Shown piece by piece: positions 24,015 through 31,568 of a stretch of 64,000 nucleotides of DNA. Both the position numbers and the translations under genes were made by a program. The stretch is from Rathayibacter sp. VKM Ac-2856 (GTDB lineage Bacteria; Actinomycetota; Actinomycetes; Actinomycetales; Microbacteriaceae): the NCBI RefSeq assembly GCF_013205055.1, contig NZ_JABMLF010000001.1:992001-1056000 (forward strand), in the 5' to 3' direction. The number at the start of each line of letters is the position of its first letter. Position 1 is the stretch's first letter. Under the pieces are notes generated by a model. It saw only the letters and a list, made by a program, of their open reading frames with translations, did not search any database and was not told the origin of the DNA.

Positions 24015-24511
24015 CCGACACCGCCCTCCCCCCGATCCCCGCCGACGAGCGCCTCTCCGCCGGGGACGCCGCGCCGGCCTTCACGCTGCCCGATCAGGAC
24101 GGCCGACCGGTCGCCCTCGCCGATCTCCGTGGCCGCCGCGTCATCCTCTTCTTCTACCCGCAGGCCGACACCCCCGGCTGCACCACCGAGGCGTGCGACT
24201 TCCGCGACAGCACGGCGGCGCTCCAGGCGGCCGGCTACGAGGTGCTCGGCGTCTCGCGCGACACCCCGGAGGCGCTGCGCCGCTGGGCGGACGAGCACGG
24301 CCTCGCCTACCCGCTGCTGAGCGACCCGGACATGGCCGCCCACCGCGCCTACGGCGTGTGGGGCGAGAAGAACAGCTACGGCAAGACGGTCGTCGGTGTC
24401 CTGCGCTCGACCTTCGTCGTCGGGCCCGAGGGCGACCTCGAATTCGCGCAGTACAACGTGCGCGCCACCGGACACGTGCAGGCGCTGCGGAAGAAGCTCA
24501 AGCTCGCCTGA
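24011..24511 (+). CDS. bcp: Thioredoxin-dependent peroxiredoxin, BCP type
   Basis: 166 residues with the BCP signature: DAAPAFTLPDQDGRPVALAD, the peroxidatic FFYPQADTPGCTTEACDFRD (peroxidatic Cys in PGCT and resolving Cys five residues later), GVSRDTPEALRRWA and KTVVGVLRSTFVV. It reduces hydroperoxides with electrons from thioredoxin. It ends the aroA-rsgA-bcp operon and lies next to sigR-rsrA, a fitting thiol-stress context, although I see no SigR promoter directly before it. Confidence 0.92.
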   Translation: MTDTALPPIPADERLSAGDAAPAFTLPDQDGRPVALADLRGRRVILFFYPQADTPGCTTEACDFRDSTAALQAAGYEVLGVSRDTPEALRRWADEHGLAYPLLSDPDMAAHRAYGVWGEKNSYGKTVVGVLRSTFVVGPEGDLEFAQYNVRATGHVQALRKKLKLA

Positions 24512-24521
24512 GCGGGCGGCT

Positions 24522-24620
24522 CATGCTGATCGAGTAGCCCGCGCCGCGGGCGTATCGAGATCCACCCGACTGCACGCGTAGGTCTCGATACGCCGCTTGC
24601 AGCGGCTACTCGACCAGCAT
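24522..24620. repeat. REP-like element, head-to-head pair (locus 3, first)
   Basis: Left half stem GCCCGC-gcc-GCGGGC between GAGTA and GTATCGAGA; right half stem GCCGC-ttgca-GCGGC between CTCGATAC and TACTCGACC. It begins 11 bases after the bcp stop. Confidence 0.88.
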
Positions 24621-24626
24621 GCGCGG

Positions 24627-24657
24627 GGGCCGCTTGCAGCGGCTGGTCGACCGGCGT
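24627..24657. repeat. Degenerate REP-like half element
   Basis: A CGCTTGCAGCGGCTGGTCGA core resembling a right half that has lost its CTCGATAC flank; it lies between the two intact pairs. Confidence 0.6.
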
Positions 24658-24690
24658 GCGACGGTGGCACCCGCCGTCGCGGCGCACCCC

Positions 24691-24787
24691 TGCTGATCGA
24701 GTAGCCCGCGCAGCGGGCGTATCGACATCCACCCGACTGCACACGTCGGTCTCGATACGCCGCTTGCAGCGGCTACTCGACCAGCAT
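24691..24787. repeat. REP-like element, head-to-head pair (locus 3, second)
   Basis: Left stem GCCCGC-gca-GCGGGC with GTATCGACATCC after it, right stem GCCGC-ttgca-GCGGC. It ends seven bases before the aldo/keto reductase stop at 24794 and may terminate transcription from both sides. Confidence 0.88.
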
Positions 24788-24793
24788 GGGGGG

Positions 24794-25771
24794 TCAGAAG
24801 CCCTCGTTGAAGCGCGGGGCGTAGTCGCCGCCGAGTGACTCGAGCTCCTCCGCGGTGAGCTCGACGTCGACGGAGGCGACCGCGTCCTCGAGGTGCTGCA
24901 TCTTCGTCGCACCGACGATGGGAGCGGTCACCGCCTCCTGCTGGCGCACCCAGGCGAGGGCGATCTGCGCGCGCGGGACACCGCGCTCGGTCGCGATGCG
25001 CTCGACGGTCGCCGCCGTGCGGCGGTCGGACTGCTCCTGCTGGTGGTAGAGCGTCTTGCCGTAGAGGTCGGTCTCGGTGCGGGAGGTCGTCTCGTCCCAG
25101 TCGCGGGTCAGCCGGCCGCGGGCCAGCGGCGACCACGGGATGACGCCGACGCCCTGGTCGAGGCAGAACGGGTGCAGCTCGCGCTCGTCCTCGCGCTGGA
25201 TCAGGTTGTACTGGTCCTGCATCGAGACGAAGCGCGTCCAGCCGCCGAGGTCGGCCGTGTACTGCGCCTTCGCGAATTGCCACGCCCACATGCTCGAGGC
25301 GCCGATGTAGCGCGCCTTGCCCGAGCGGACGACGTCGTGCAGCGTCTCCATCGTCTCCTCGATCGGCACCTGCGGGTCCCAGCGGTGGATCTGGTAGAGG
25401 TCGACGTAGTCGGTGCCGAGGCGACGGAGGCTGTCGTCGATGGCGCTGAGGATGTGCCGGCGGGAGAGTCCGCCGCCGTTGGGCCCCGGACGCATCGTGC
25501 CGTGCACCTTGGTCGCGATGACGACCTCCTCGCGCACCGCGAAGTCGGCGAGGGCCCGGCCCACGAACTCCTCGCTCGTGCCGTCCGAGTAGACGTCGGC
25601 GGTGTCGAAGGTGGTGATGCCGAGCTCGAGCGCCCGGCGGAGGAAGGGCCGCGACTCCTCCTCCCCCATGCTCCAGCCGTGCGCGCCGCGGTCGGGGGCG
25701 CCGAAGCTCATGCAGCCGAGGATGATCGAGGAGACCTGGAGGCCGCTGGAGCCGAGTCGGGTGGAGTCCAT
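24794..25771 (-). CDS. Aldo/keto reductase
   Basis: 325 residues of the (beta/alpha)8 NADPH-dependent family. The catalytic tetrad is visible: FDTADVYSDGTSEEFVGRAL (Asp, Tyr), VVIATKVHG (Lys) and DLYQIHRWDP (His), with GASSMWAWQFAKAQ later. Closest in pattern to the YajO/Gsp69 branch with a long loop (GWSMGEEESRPFLRRALE). It should reduce aldehydes or ketones; the substrate is unknown. A TAGCGT hexamer six bases before the ATG suggests a leaderless message, although a GGAGG also touches the start codon. Confidence 0.9.
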   Translation of the reverse strand: MDSTRLGSSGLQVSSIILGCMSFGAPDRGAHGWSMGEEESRPFLRRALELGITTFDTADVYSDGTSEEFVGRALADFAVREEVVIATKVHGTMRPGPNGGGLSRRHILSAIDDSLRRLGTDYVDLYQIHRWDPQVPIEETMETLHDVVRSGKARYIGASSMWAWQFAKAQYTADLGGWTRFVSMQDQYNLIQREDERELHPFCLDQGVGVIPWSPLARGRLTRDWDETTSRTETDLYGKTLYHQQEQSDRRTAATVERIATERGVPRAQIALAWVRQQEAVTAPIVGATKMQHLEDAVASVDVELTAEELESLGGDYAPRFNEGF

Positions 25772-25777
25772 CCTCCG

Positions 25778-25783
25778 ACGCTA
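25778..25783 (-). promoter_or_regulatory. -10 element (TAGCGT) of the aldo/keto reductase gene
   Basis: Minus-strand hexamer with a six-base gap to the ATG at 25771. Confidence 0.45.
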
Positions 25784-25809
25784 GTCGACGGGCGGACGCC
25801 GAGGGGCGA

Positions 25810-26238
25810 TCAGGAGGAGGCGGGGTCCCGGCGGGTGGCGGCGACCGTGCTCGGGAGGAAGAGCAGCACCACCGCCACGAGGGCCGGCGCCAGCAGGGCC
25901 CAGCCGACGTCCGGGACGGCGTACTGCCCCTGGAAGGCGCCGAGGGCGACGGCCATCATCACGAGCTGGATGGTGAGGGCGGAGGCGCGGATCCAGCTGC
26001 GGCGCCGCGCGGTGCCCACGGTGGTCGCGGCGACCCAGGCGAGGGCGATGAAGGAGAGGACCACGATCGCGATCCCGCCACCGATCGTGTCGGCGCGGGT
26101 CGTGACGAGCTCGATGAGGAGCCACCCCGTGACGCACGCCACGGCGGCGGTCTCCAGCGCCAGAACGGCGACGAGGAGGAGCAGACCGAGGGGTCGAGAG
26201 CCGTTTCCGGGCCTGGTCGGAGGCCGGTTCCCGTCCAT
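25810..26238 (-). CDS. Small four-helix membrane protein, unknown function
   Basis: 142 residues from the ATG of MDGNRPPTRPGNGSRP. A polar N-terminus of about 17 residues is followed by four hydrophobic segments (about 18-40, 50-70, 80-100 and 105-125) and a short charged tail (ATRRDPASS). I recognise no family motif. A longer open frame reaches 26541, but its extra part is low-complexity and lies over the whiB1 leader. It is downstream of no obvious operon partner; the aldo/keto reductase follows 38 bases later on the same strand with its own promoter. Confidence 0.6.
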   Translation of the reverse strand: MDGNRPPTRPGNGSRPLGLLLLVAVLALETAAVACVTGWLLIELVTTRADTIGGGIAIVVLSFIALAWVAATTVGTARRRSWIRASALTIQLVMMAVALGAFQGQYAVPDVGWALLAPALVAVVLLFLPSTVAATRRDPASS

Positions 26239-26584
26239 GATCACAGCTGCATCCCATCCAGCACTCTTGATTCGAGCCTGCCTCCGTGACAGGCTAGTGC
26301 AGTTCGTTTCACCGCTCACAGGGTCGTGGGTTACCGCCGATGTGAACACCCCGATCCTGCCGTGCCGTGAGGCACGCGTGCGAGCGGGGCGATCTCTCGG
26401 GAAGAACCGAGCACCGTCCGGTCCCGCACCCGAACCGCCTCGCGCAGCTGCGTGGGGTCTCGTGGCGTGCGCCGGTTCGGGCGCCCGGTGCATACCGATG
26501 GTCCAGGCCGTCGGTGTGACTCGATCATCCCACCCGAACACTGCGTGGTTCCTCCACGCACGCTGTCACACAAGGAGCACCCGC
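26239..26584. other. 346-bp intergenic region before whiB1
   Basis: I see no gene here. It must hold the promoters of the small membrane protein and of whiB1. The only structures I can name are a perfect 7-bp inverted repeat (TGCGTGG-ttcct-CCACGCA) at 26542-26560 and the whiB1 ribosome site AAGGAG at 26572-26577, seven bases before the ATG. Confidence 0.5.
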
Positions 26585-26833
26585 ATGGACTGGCGCGACA
26601 AGGCCGCTTGCCTCACCGCTGACCCCGAGCTTTTCTTCCCGGTCGGCAACACCGGACCCGCCGTCGACCAGATCGAGAAGGCGAAGACGGTCTGCGGTCG
26701 CTGCACCGTCACGGAGGTCTGCCTCCAGTACGCCCTCGAGACCGGTCAGGACTCGGGCGTCTGGGGAGGCCTCAGCGAGGACGAGCGCCGCGCCCTCAAG
26801 CGCCGCGCCGCCCGCGCCCGCCGCGCCTCGTAG
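26585..26833 (+). CDS. whiB1: WhiB1-type iron-sulfur transcription factor
   Basis: 82 residues. The four cluster ligands are Cys9, Cys37, Cys40 and Cys46 (AACLTADPELFFPVGN, VCGRCTVTEVC), followed by the GVWGG turn and a basic tail (ERRALKRRAARARR) for DNA contact. MDWR at the N-terminus and LFFPVGNTGPA closely match mycobacterial WhiB1, a nitric-oxide-sensitive 4Fe-4S regulator that binds the main sigma factor. The neighbour pdtaS, convergent, is the same as in mycobacteria. AAGGAG lies seven bases before the ATG. A terminator hairpin follows 38 bases after the stop. Confidence 0.93.
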   Translation: MDWRDKAACLTADPELFFPVGNTGPAVDQIEKAKTVCGRCTVTEVCLQYALETGQDSGVWGGLSEDERRALKRRAARARRAS

Positions 26834-26870
26834 CGCCCGTCGCCGGCTCCACCCGGCATCGGCACCACCC

Positions 26871-26902
26871 CGACCCCCGCTCGCCCTCGGCAGCGGGGGT
26901 CG
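26871..26902. terminator. Hairpin terminator between whiB1 and pdtaS
   Basis: Perfect 11-bp stem (CGACCCCCGCT at 26871-26881 with 26892-26902) and a 10-nt loop. It sits between two convergent genes and may serve both. Confidence 0.6.
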
Positions 26903-26973
26903 CGCCGTCTCCGGGGACGTCGGCTTCGGAGACGACGGACCGGAGCGCACCGGCCCCGAGCCGACGGCTCGCG

Positions 26974-28473
26974 TCAGACCCGCGGTCCCTTCAGCCAGCG
27001 CAGCGGCACCTCGATGGTGACCTCGGTGCCGCGCCCGACGAGCGTGTGCCAGTCGATCGTCCCGCCGAGCTCGCCCTGGATCAGGGTGCGCACGATCTGC
27101 GTGCCGAGACCCGAGCCGACCTTGCCCTCCGGCAGCCCGACACCCGTGTCGCGCACCTTGACGGTCAGCTCGTCGTCGCCGCGGGTCGCGACGATCTCGA
27201 CGTCGCCCTCGCGCCCGGCCAGGCCGTGCTCGACCGCGTTGGTGACCAGCTCGGTCAGCGCCAGCGCCAGCGGAGTGGCGTACTCGCTCGGCAGGTCGCC
27301 GAAGCTACCGGTGAAGGTGGGGTGCACGGTGGTGTTGTGCGTCGAGGCGACCTCGGCGATCAGCAGCAGCACCCGATCGAAGACGGCGTCGAAGTCGACG
27401 TTCTGCGCCAGCCCCTCCGAGAGGGTGTCGTGCACGACCGCGATCGCGGCGACGCGGCGCATCGCCTGCGTGAGGGCCTCGCGGGCCAGGTCGGAGTGGG
27501 TGCGCCGCGCCTGGATGCGCAGCAGCGAGGCGACCGTCTGCAGGTTGTTCTTCACCCGGTGGTGGATCTCGCGGATCGTCGCGTCCTTGGTGATCAGCTC
27601 GCGCTCCTGGTGGCGCAGCTCCGTGACGTCGCGGCAGAGCACGACGGCGCCGACGCGCTCCCCGCGGTCGCGGATCGGGATCGCCCGGAGCGACACGGTG
27701 ACGCCGCGCGCCTCGATGTCGGTCCGCCAGGGCGCGCGCCCGGTGACGACCAGGGGCAGCGACTCGTCGATGACCACCTTGCCGGCGACCAGGCCGGTGG
27801 TGACCTCGGCCAGCGACTCCCCCTCGAGCTCGTCCGCGAAGCCGATGCGGTTGAACGCCGAGAGCGCGTTGGGGCTGGCGAAGGTGGTGACGCCGTCGAC
27901 ATCGAGCCGGATCAGGCCGTCTGAGGCGCGCGGTGCGCCGCGACGCGGACCGGTCGGCGCGCCGAGGTCCGGGAAGTCGCCCGAGGCGATCATCGAGAAG
28001 AGATCGTTCGCGCAGTCGTTGAACGTCAGCTCCTGGCGGCTGGGGGTGCGCGTCTCGCTGAGATTGGTGTGCCGCGTGACGACCGCGATCGGCTGATCGT
28101 AGGTCGCGCTGTCGGAGCCGCCGAGGCGCCGGATGACGGGGACGGCGCGCACGCGGGTCGGCGTCTCCTCGAACCAGTCCGGCGCGGAGGTGTCGACGAT
28201 GCGGGCGCTCTCGAAGGCCTCGGCCACCTGGGCCCGCCACTCCGCCTTAATCTTCTGCCCGACGAAGTCGCGGTAGAAGAGCGTCGCCGCACTCGAGGGC
28301 CGGGCGTGCGCGACGGCGACGAAGCCGCCCTCGGCGGTCGGCACCCAGAGCACGATGTCGGCGAAGGCGAGATCGGCGAGCAGCTGGAGGTCGCCGACCA
28401 GGAGGTGCAGCCATTCGACGTCCGCGTCCGTGGAGCGGCCGTGGGAGAGGACGAGGTCACTGAGGGTCGACAC
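26974..28473 (-). CDS. pdtaS: PdtaS-type cytosolic sensor histidine kinase
   Basis: 499 residues without membrane helices. An N-terminal GAF-like domain (about 1-140), a PAS domain (about 165-285), then a HisKA_2 dimerisation region (IREIHHRVKNNLQTVASLL, phosphoacceptor His) and HATPase motifs (ELVTNAVEHGL, DTGVGLPEG, GSGLGTQIV). This matches mycobacterial PdtaS, which phosphorylates the antiterminator PdtaR; no pdtaR gene is in the window. The start is GTG with TAGGCT six bases upstream, so the message is probably leaderless. Confidence 0.92.
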   Translation of the reverse strand: MSTLSDLVLSHGRSTDADVEWLHLLVGDLQLLADLAFADIVLWVPTAEGGFVAVAHARPSSAATLFYRDFVGQKIKAEWRAQVAEAFESARIVDTSAPDWFEETPTRVRAVPVIRRLGGSDSATYDQPIAVVTRHTNLSETRTPSRQELTFNDCANDLFSMIASGDFPDLGAPTGPRRGAPRASDGLIRLDVDGVTTFASPNALSAFNRIGFADELEGESLAEVTTGLVAGKVVIDESLPLVVTGRAPWRTDIEARGVTVSLRAIPIRDRGERVGAVVLCRDVTELRHQERELITKDATIREIHHRVKNNLQTVASLLRIQARRTHSDLAREALTQAMRRVAAIAVVHDTLSEGLAQNVDFDAVFDRVLLLIAEVASTHNTTVHPTFTGSFGDLPSEYATPLALALTELVTNAVEHGLAGREGDVEIVATRGDDELTVKVRDTGVGLPEGKVGSGLGTQIVRTLIQGELGGTIDWHTLVGRGTEVTIEVPLRWLKGPRV

Positions 28474-28479
28474 CCGACC

Positions 28480-28485
28480 AGCCTA
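28480..28485 (-). promoter_or_regulatory. -10 element (TAGGCT) of a leaderless pdtaS promoter
   Basis: Minus-strand TAGGCT with a six-base gap to the GTG at 28473; the same sequence and spacing as at nnrD. Confidence 0.5.
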
Positions 28486-28678
28486 AGTGCCGCCGTCTCA
28501 CGCACCGCACCTGCGGCACCCCGCGCCCGGTTATCCACAGACCGGCGCACGACGCGACCTGAGCATGGCTCGACTGCTTCGATGAGGGCACTGTCGCACT
28601 CCCGCCCGCGCCAGAAACCACCCGAGCCGAGAGGTGACCCGATCGTGAGTCGCTCGTCCTGCCATTGGAGCACGCCCC

Positions 28679-29134
28679 ATGTTGCACCCCACCACCGCGT
28701 TCGACTACCGCACACTGCCGCTGGAGACGGACGCGATCATCCCTGCGTCGCCGACCGCCGCCTTCTTCGCGCCGCAGCCGGCGACGCGCGCGGAGCTGCC
28801 CGACCCAGAACCGATCCTCGCCTGCCTGACACTGCTGGTGGTCGAGGTCCTCGCGGGCTCCCGCGAGATCGACCAGCTGGCGAGGTGGCTGAGCGACGAC
28901 GTCTACCGCCACCTGCAGAAGCGGGTCGTGATGGCCGCTCGGGCGAGGAGCCTCAAGGGCCGGTCGGCGCAGCGGATCCCCTGCACCGTCGGCCGCGTCG
29001 TGGTCACCGAGCCGCGCGACGGGATCGTCGAGGCCGTCGTCCTCGTGCACAACCGGGTGCGGACCAGAGCGGTCGCCATCCGGCTGGAGGGCACGGACGC
29101 CCGTTGGCGGGCGACGGCGATCAACGTGCTCTGA
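28679..29134 (+). CDS. Rv3235-family protein, unknown function
   Basis: 151 residues. A disordered N-terminus (1-45) precedes a compact domain with LTLLVVEVLAGSREIDQLARWLSDDVYRHLQKR and an end segment GIVEAVVLVHNRVRTRAVAIRLEG. This matches the Rv3235 family found near secA and hpf in many actinobacteria; no biochemical role is known to me. A GGAG ribosome site lies about eight bases before the ATG. In this genome the sugar cassette separates it from secA. Confidence 0.75.
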   Translation: MLHPTTAFDYRTLPLETDAIIPASPTAAFFAPQPATRAELPDPEPILACLTLLVVEVLAGSREIDQLARWLSDDVYRHLQKRVVMAARARSLKGRSAQRIPCTVGRVVVTEPRDGIVEAVVLVHNRVRTRAVAIRLEGTDARWRATAINVL

Positions 29135-29177
29135 CGCAGAACGATGCGTGCCGGGCGGCACGTGCGGATCGGAGCGC

Positions 29178-29217
29178 GCCGGCCGACGCGTGCGCAGCAG
29201 CGCGCGCACGCCGGCGC
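29178..29217. terminator. Candidate hairpin between the Rv3235-like gene and deoR
   Basis: Stem GCGTGCGC (29188-29195) with 29204-29211 around an 8-nt loop, flanked by further GCCGGC pairing. It lies between two convergent gene ends. Confidence 0.4.
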
Positions 29218-29224
29218 TCGAAGC

Positions 29225-30073
29225 TCAGCGCTCGCGGGCGGGCGCCGCCGCGGGGAGCACCACCTGCACGCCCTTCTCCCGCAGCGCCTCCTCGAGCTCC
29301 GGCGGCGGCGGCGCGTCCGTGACGAGGTAGTCGGCCCGGCCGAGCTCCGCCACCTGCGCGAAGAGGGTGCGGCCGAACTTCGTCTGATCGGCGAGGATCG
29401 CCACCCGCTCGCAGCGCGCGATCATCTCGCTCATCATCACGCCCTCGGCGAGGTTGCTGGTGGAGTAGCCGTTCTCCGCCGAGACGGCGCCGACCGAGAT
29501 GAGCCCGATGTCGCAGTGCAGGTCGACGGCGCCGCCCGGCTCGGCCGCCGCGAAGCCCACCGGCCCCACCGTCGACTGCCCGCCCAGGCGCACCGCGCCG
29601 CCGAAGACGAAGAGGTCGCGGCAGGTCTTCGAGCCGATCTCCGCGGCGACGCGCAGGTTGTTCGTCGCGATCGTCAGCTCGCGGTGGTCATTGAGGTGCC
29701 GGACGACGGCGAGCGAGGTGGTGCCGGCGTTCAGCATCACCACCGCCCCGTTGTCGACGAGTCCGGCGGCGAGCGCGCCGATCTTCTCCTTCGCCCCGCG
29801 CTGGATGCCCAGGCGGACGTCCAGCCGCTTCTCCGTGGCGGGCATCACGGTGAGGCTCACCGCGCCGCCGTGGGTGCGGACGAGATAGCCGTCCGCATCG
29901 AGCTGGTCGAGGTCACGGCGCACCGTGTCCGCCGAGACCGCAAAGCGGCGGGCGAGTGTGGTCACCGTGACCTCGCCCGCCTCGGCGACGTAGGCGGCCA
30001 GATCGGCCTTCCGGCCGGCGGGCAGCCGGGACGGAGCGTCGTGCGCGGAGGGGGTGTCGTCGGTGTCGGGCAT
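29225..30073 (-). CDS. DeoR/GlpR-family transcriptional repressor of the sugar cassette
   Basis: 282 residues: an N-terminal helix-turn-helix (about 25-65) with the family signature VTTLARRFAVSADTVRRDLD and LVRTHGGAV, then a phosphosugar-sensing DeoRC domain (VMLNAGTTSLAVVRHL, ATNNLRVAAEI, FVFGGAVR, ADQTKFGR). Members bind phosphorylated sugar intermediates and release DNA. It is divergent from the transporter operon, so I infer it controls that operon. A TAGACA hexamer six bases before the ATG suggests a leaderless message. Confidence 0.88.
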   Translation of the reverse strand: MPDTDDTPSAHDAPSRLPAGRKADLAAYVAEAGEVTVTTLARRFAVSADTVRRDLDQLDADGYLVRTHGGAVSLTVMPATEKRLDVRLGIQRGAKEKIGALAAGLVDNGAVVMLNAGTTSLAVVRHLNDHRELTIATNNLRVAAEIGSKTCRDLFVFGGAVRLGGQSTVGPVGFAAAEPGGAVDLHCDIGLISVGAVSAENGYSTSNLAEGVMMSEMIARCERVAILADQTKFGRTLFAQVAELGRADYLVTDAPPPPELEEALREKGVQVVLPAAAPARER

Positions 30074-30079
30074 GGGGGT

Positions 30080-30085
30080 TGTCTA
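30080..30085 (-). promoter_or_regulatory. Candidate -10 (TAGACA) of the deoR gene
   Basis: Minus-strand hexamer with a six-base gap to the ATG at 30073; it lacks the final T of the TANNNT consensus. Confidence 0.35.
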
Positions 30086-30187
30086 ACACCGCCGTGCCGG
30101 ATCCTGCAACTTGTCGCACGCAGGGAGCCGCCTGGACTGCGGTTTGCCCCGCGTTCGTCGCACATCTCGGCAATTCCACGCCGGTTC

Positions 30188-30216
30188 TTGCAGACCCACG
30201 CACCGCCAGGTACATT
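30188..30216 (+). promoter_or_regulatory. Promoter of the sugar-transport operon
   Basis: TTGCAG at 30188-30193, a 17-base spacer and TACATT at 30211-30216. This is a fair housekeeping promoter and would start transcription near 30223. Confidence 0.45.
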
Positions 30217-30228
30217 CGCAGAACACAA

Positions 30229-30242
30229 GCGCAAGAATGCGC
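30229..30242. promoter_or_regulatory. Candidate DeoR operator
   Basis: Perfect inverted repeat GCGCA-agaa-TGCGC just downstream of the predicted start of transcription, where a bound repressor would block elongation. A second dyad, AACT-gcag-AGTT, lies at 30257-30268 before the ribosome site. Confidence 0.35.
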
Positions 30243-30280
30243 ACACAACAGCAGATAACTGCAGAGTTGCAGGGAGTGAC

Positions 30281-31564
30281 ATGAGCAAAGGTGCTCGCAT
30301 CAGAAGAGCCGTCGTCTTCACCGTCAGCGCGGCCGTCGCCGCGACGATGCTGACCGGCTGCAGTCAGGGTGGCGGCGACGCCGCGGAAGGCGGAGACGTC
30401 ACCCTCGAGTTCGCCCAGTGGTGGGAGCCCGAGCTCTCGGACGGCGCCCTCCGCGGGCTGATGGACGACTTCGAGGCCGCCAACCCCGGCATCACGGTCG
30501 ACCTCCTCAGCGGCCCGTACGCCTCGACCAAGGAGCAGCTGTTCGCGGGCGCCGCGGCCGGCACGATGTCCGACGTCGTCGGACTGGACGGCGCGTGGAT
30601 CAGCGACTTCGCGAAGCAGGGCGCGCTGGCCGATCTCGGACCTCTGCTCTCGGACGCGGGCTTCGACGAGAGCCAGCTCTCCTCGACCGTGGTCGTGGAC
30701 GGCAAGACCGCGATGGTCCCCGTCGTGAACTTCGTCTACCCGCTCTTCACGAACGACGCGCTGCTCTCCGAGGCGGGCGTCAGCGCTCCGCCCTCGACCC
30801 GCAGCGAGTTCGAGGCCGCGGCGAAGGCCGTGACGGCGCTCGGCGACAACACCAGCGGCTGGGTGCTCCCGCTCTCCAGCGACGCGCCCAACGGCATCCA
30901 GAACGACGTCATGTCGTGGGTCTGGGCCTCCGGCGGCAGCATGCTCGACGACGGGAAGCCCGACCTCACCAACGACGCCGTCACCAGCGCCGTCGACTAC
31001 ATCGCGCAGCTCGACGAGGACGGCGTGATCGCTCCCGGCGCCGCGACGATGAAGGAGCAGGACAAGGTCGAGGAGTTCACCAACGGCCGCGTCGGCATGA
31101 TGATCGACTCGCTCTCGCACATCGCCACCATCCGGGAGTCCAACCCGGAGCTGACGTTCAGCATCTCGGCCATCCCGGCCGAGGACGGCTTCAGCGGCGA
31201 GCGCGGCATCCCCTACGCCTCCTGGGGCATCGGGGTCTCCGCCGCCAGCGAGCACCCGGCCGAGGCCGCGAAGCTCGTGTCCTTCCTGATGAGCGCCGAG
31301 ACCAACTCGGAGCTGTCGACGCTGGCCAACGCCTTCCCGGGCAACACCGCCTCCACGCCGGACTTCTCGGACAGCGACCCGCTGTACCAGGAGGCCTTCG
31401 ACATCTACTCGGCCGGCTACCCGGCCAACGAGTTCGTCGGCCTGCCCGTCGCCGAGCAGCTGATGCGCGACTTCGACGAGCAGCTTCAGGCCGCCCTCAA
31501 CGGTGATCAGAGCGTCGACGAGGCGCTGGAGAAGTCCCAGGAAGCCTGGCTCGGCGAGTTCTGA
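30281..31564 (+). CDS. Sugar ABC transporter substrate-binding lipoprotein
   Basis: 427 residues. A Sec signal peptide ends in the lipobox LTGC (Cys27), followed by a Gly/Ala linker and a family 1 binding protein fold (VTLEFAQWWEPE, FEAANPGITVDLLSGPYAS, VVGLDGAWISDFAKQGAL, GRVGMMIDSLSHIATI, ISAIPAEDG). It captures a carbohydrate outside the cell; the ligand cannot be named. A GGGAG ribosome site lies near the ATG. It heads an operon with two permeases, an aldolase and a kinase. No ABC ATPase gene is present, so a shared MsiK-type ATPase encoded elsewhere is probably used. Confidence 0.88.
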   Translation: MSKGARIRRAVVFTVSAAVAATMLTGCSQGGGDAAEGGDVTLEFAQWWEPELSDGALRGLMDDFEAANPGITVDLLSGPYASTKEQLFAGAAAGTMSDVVGLDGAWISDFAKQGALADLGPLLSDAGFDESQLSSTVVVDGKTAMVPVVNFVYPLFTNDALLSEAGVSAPPSTRSEFEAAAKAVTALGDNTSGWVLPLSSDAPNGIQNDVMSWVWASGGSMLDDGKPDLTNDAVTSAVDYIAQLDEDGVIAPGAATMKEQDKVEEFTNGRVGMMIDSLSHIATIRESNPELTFSISAIPAEDGFSGERGIPYASWGIGVSAASEHPAEAAKLVSFLMSAETNSELSTLANAFPGNTASTPDFSDSDPLYQEAFDIYSAGYPANEFVGLPVAEQLMRDFDEQLQAALNGDQSVDEALEKSQEAWLGEF

Positions 31565-31568
31565 GCCC

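Noticed and set aside
24893-26833. 646-residue plus-strand frame ending in whiB1
   Set aside because: The upstream part is antisense to the aldo/keto reductase. WhiB1 starts at 26585 with a strong ribosome site and family-typical MDWR.
26871-26940. Second hairpin (CGTCTCC with GGAGACG) between whiB1 and pdtaS as terminator
   Set aside because: Seven-bp stem with a 15-nt loop; weaker than the adjacent 11-bp hairpin and not needed to explain termination.
28531-28539. Replication origin
   Set aside because: Only one DnaA box is present, with no AT-rich region and no dnaA, dnaN or rpmH genes nearby.
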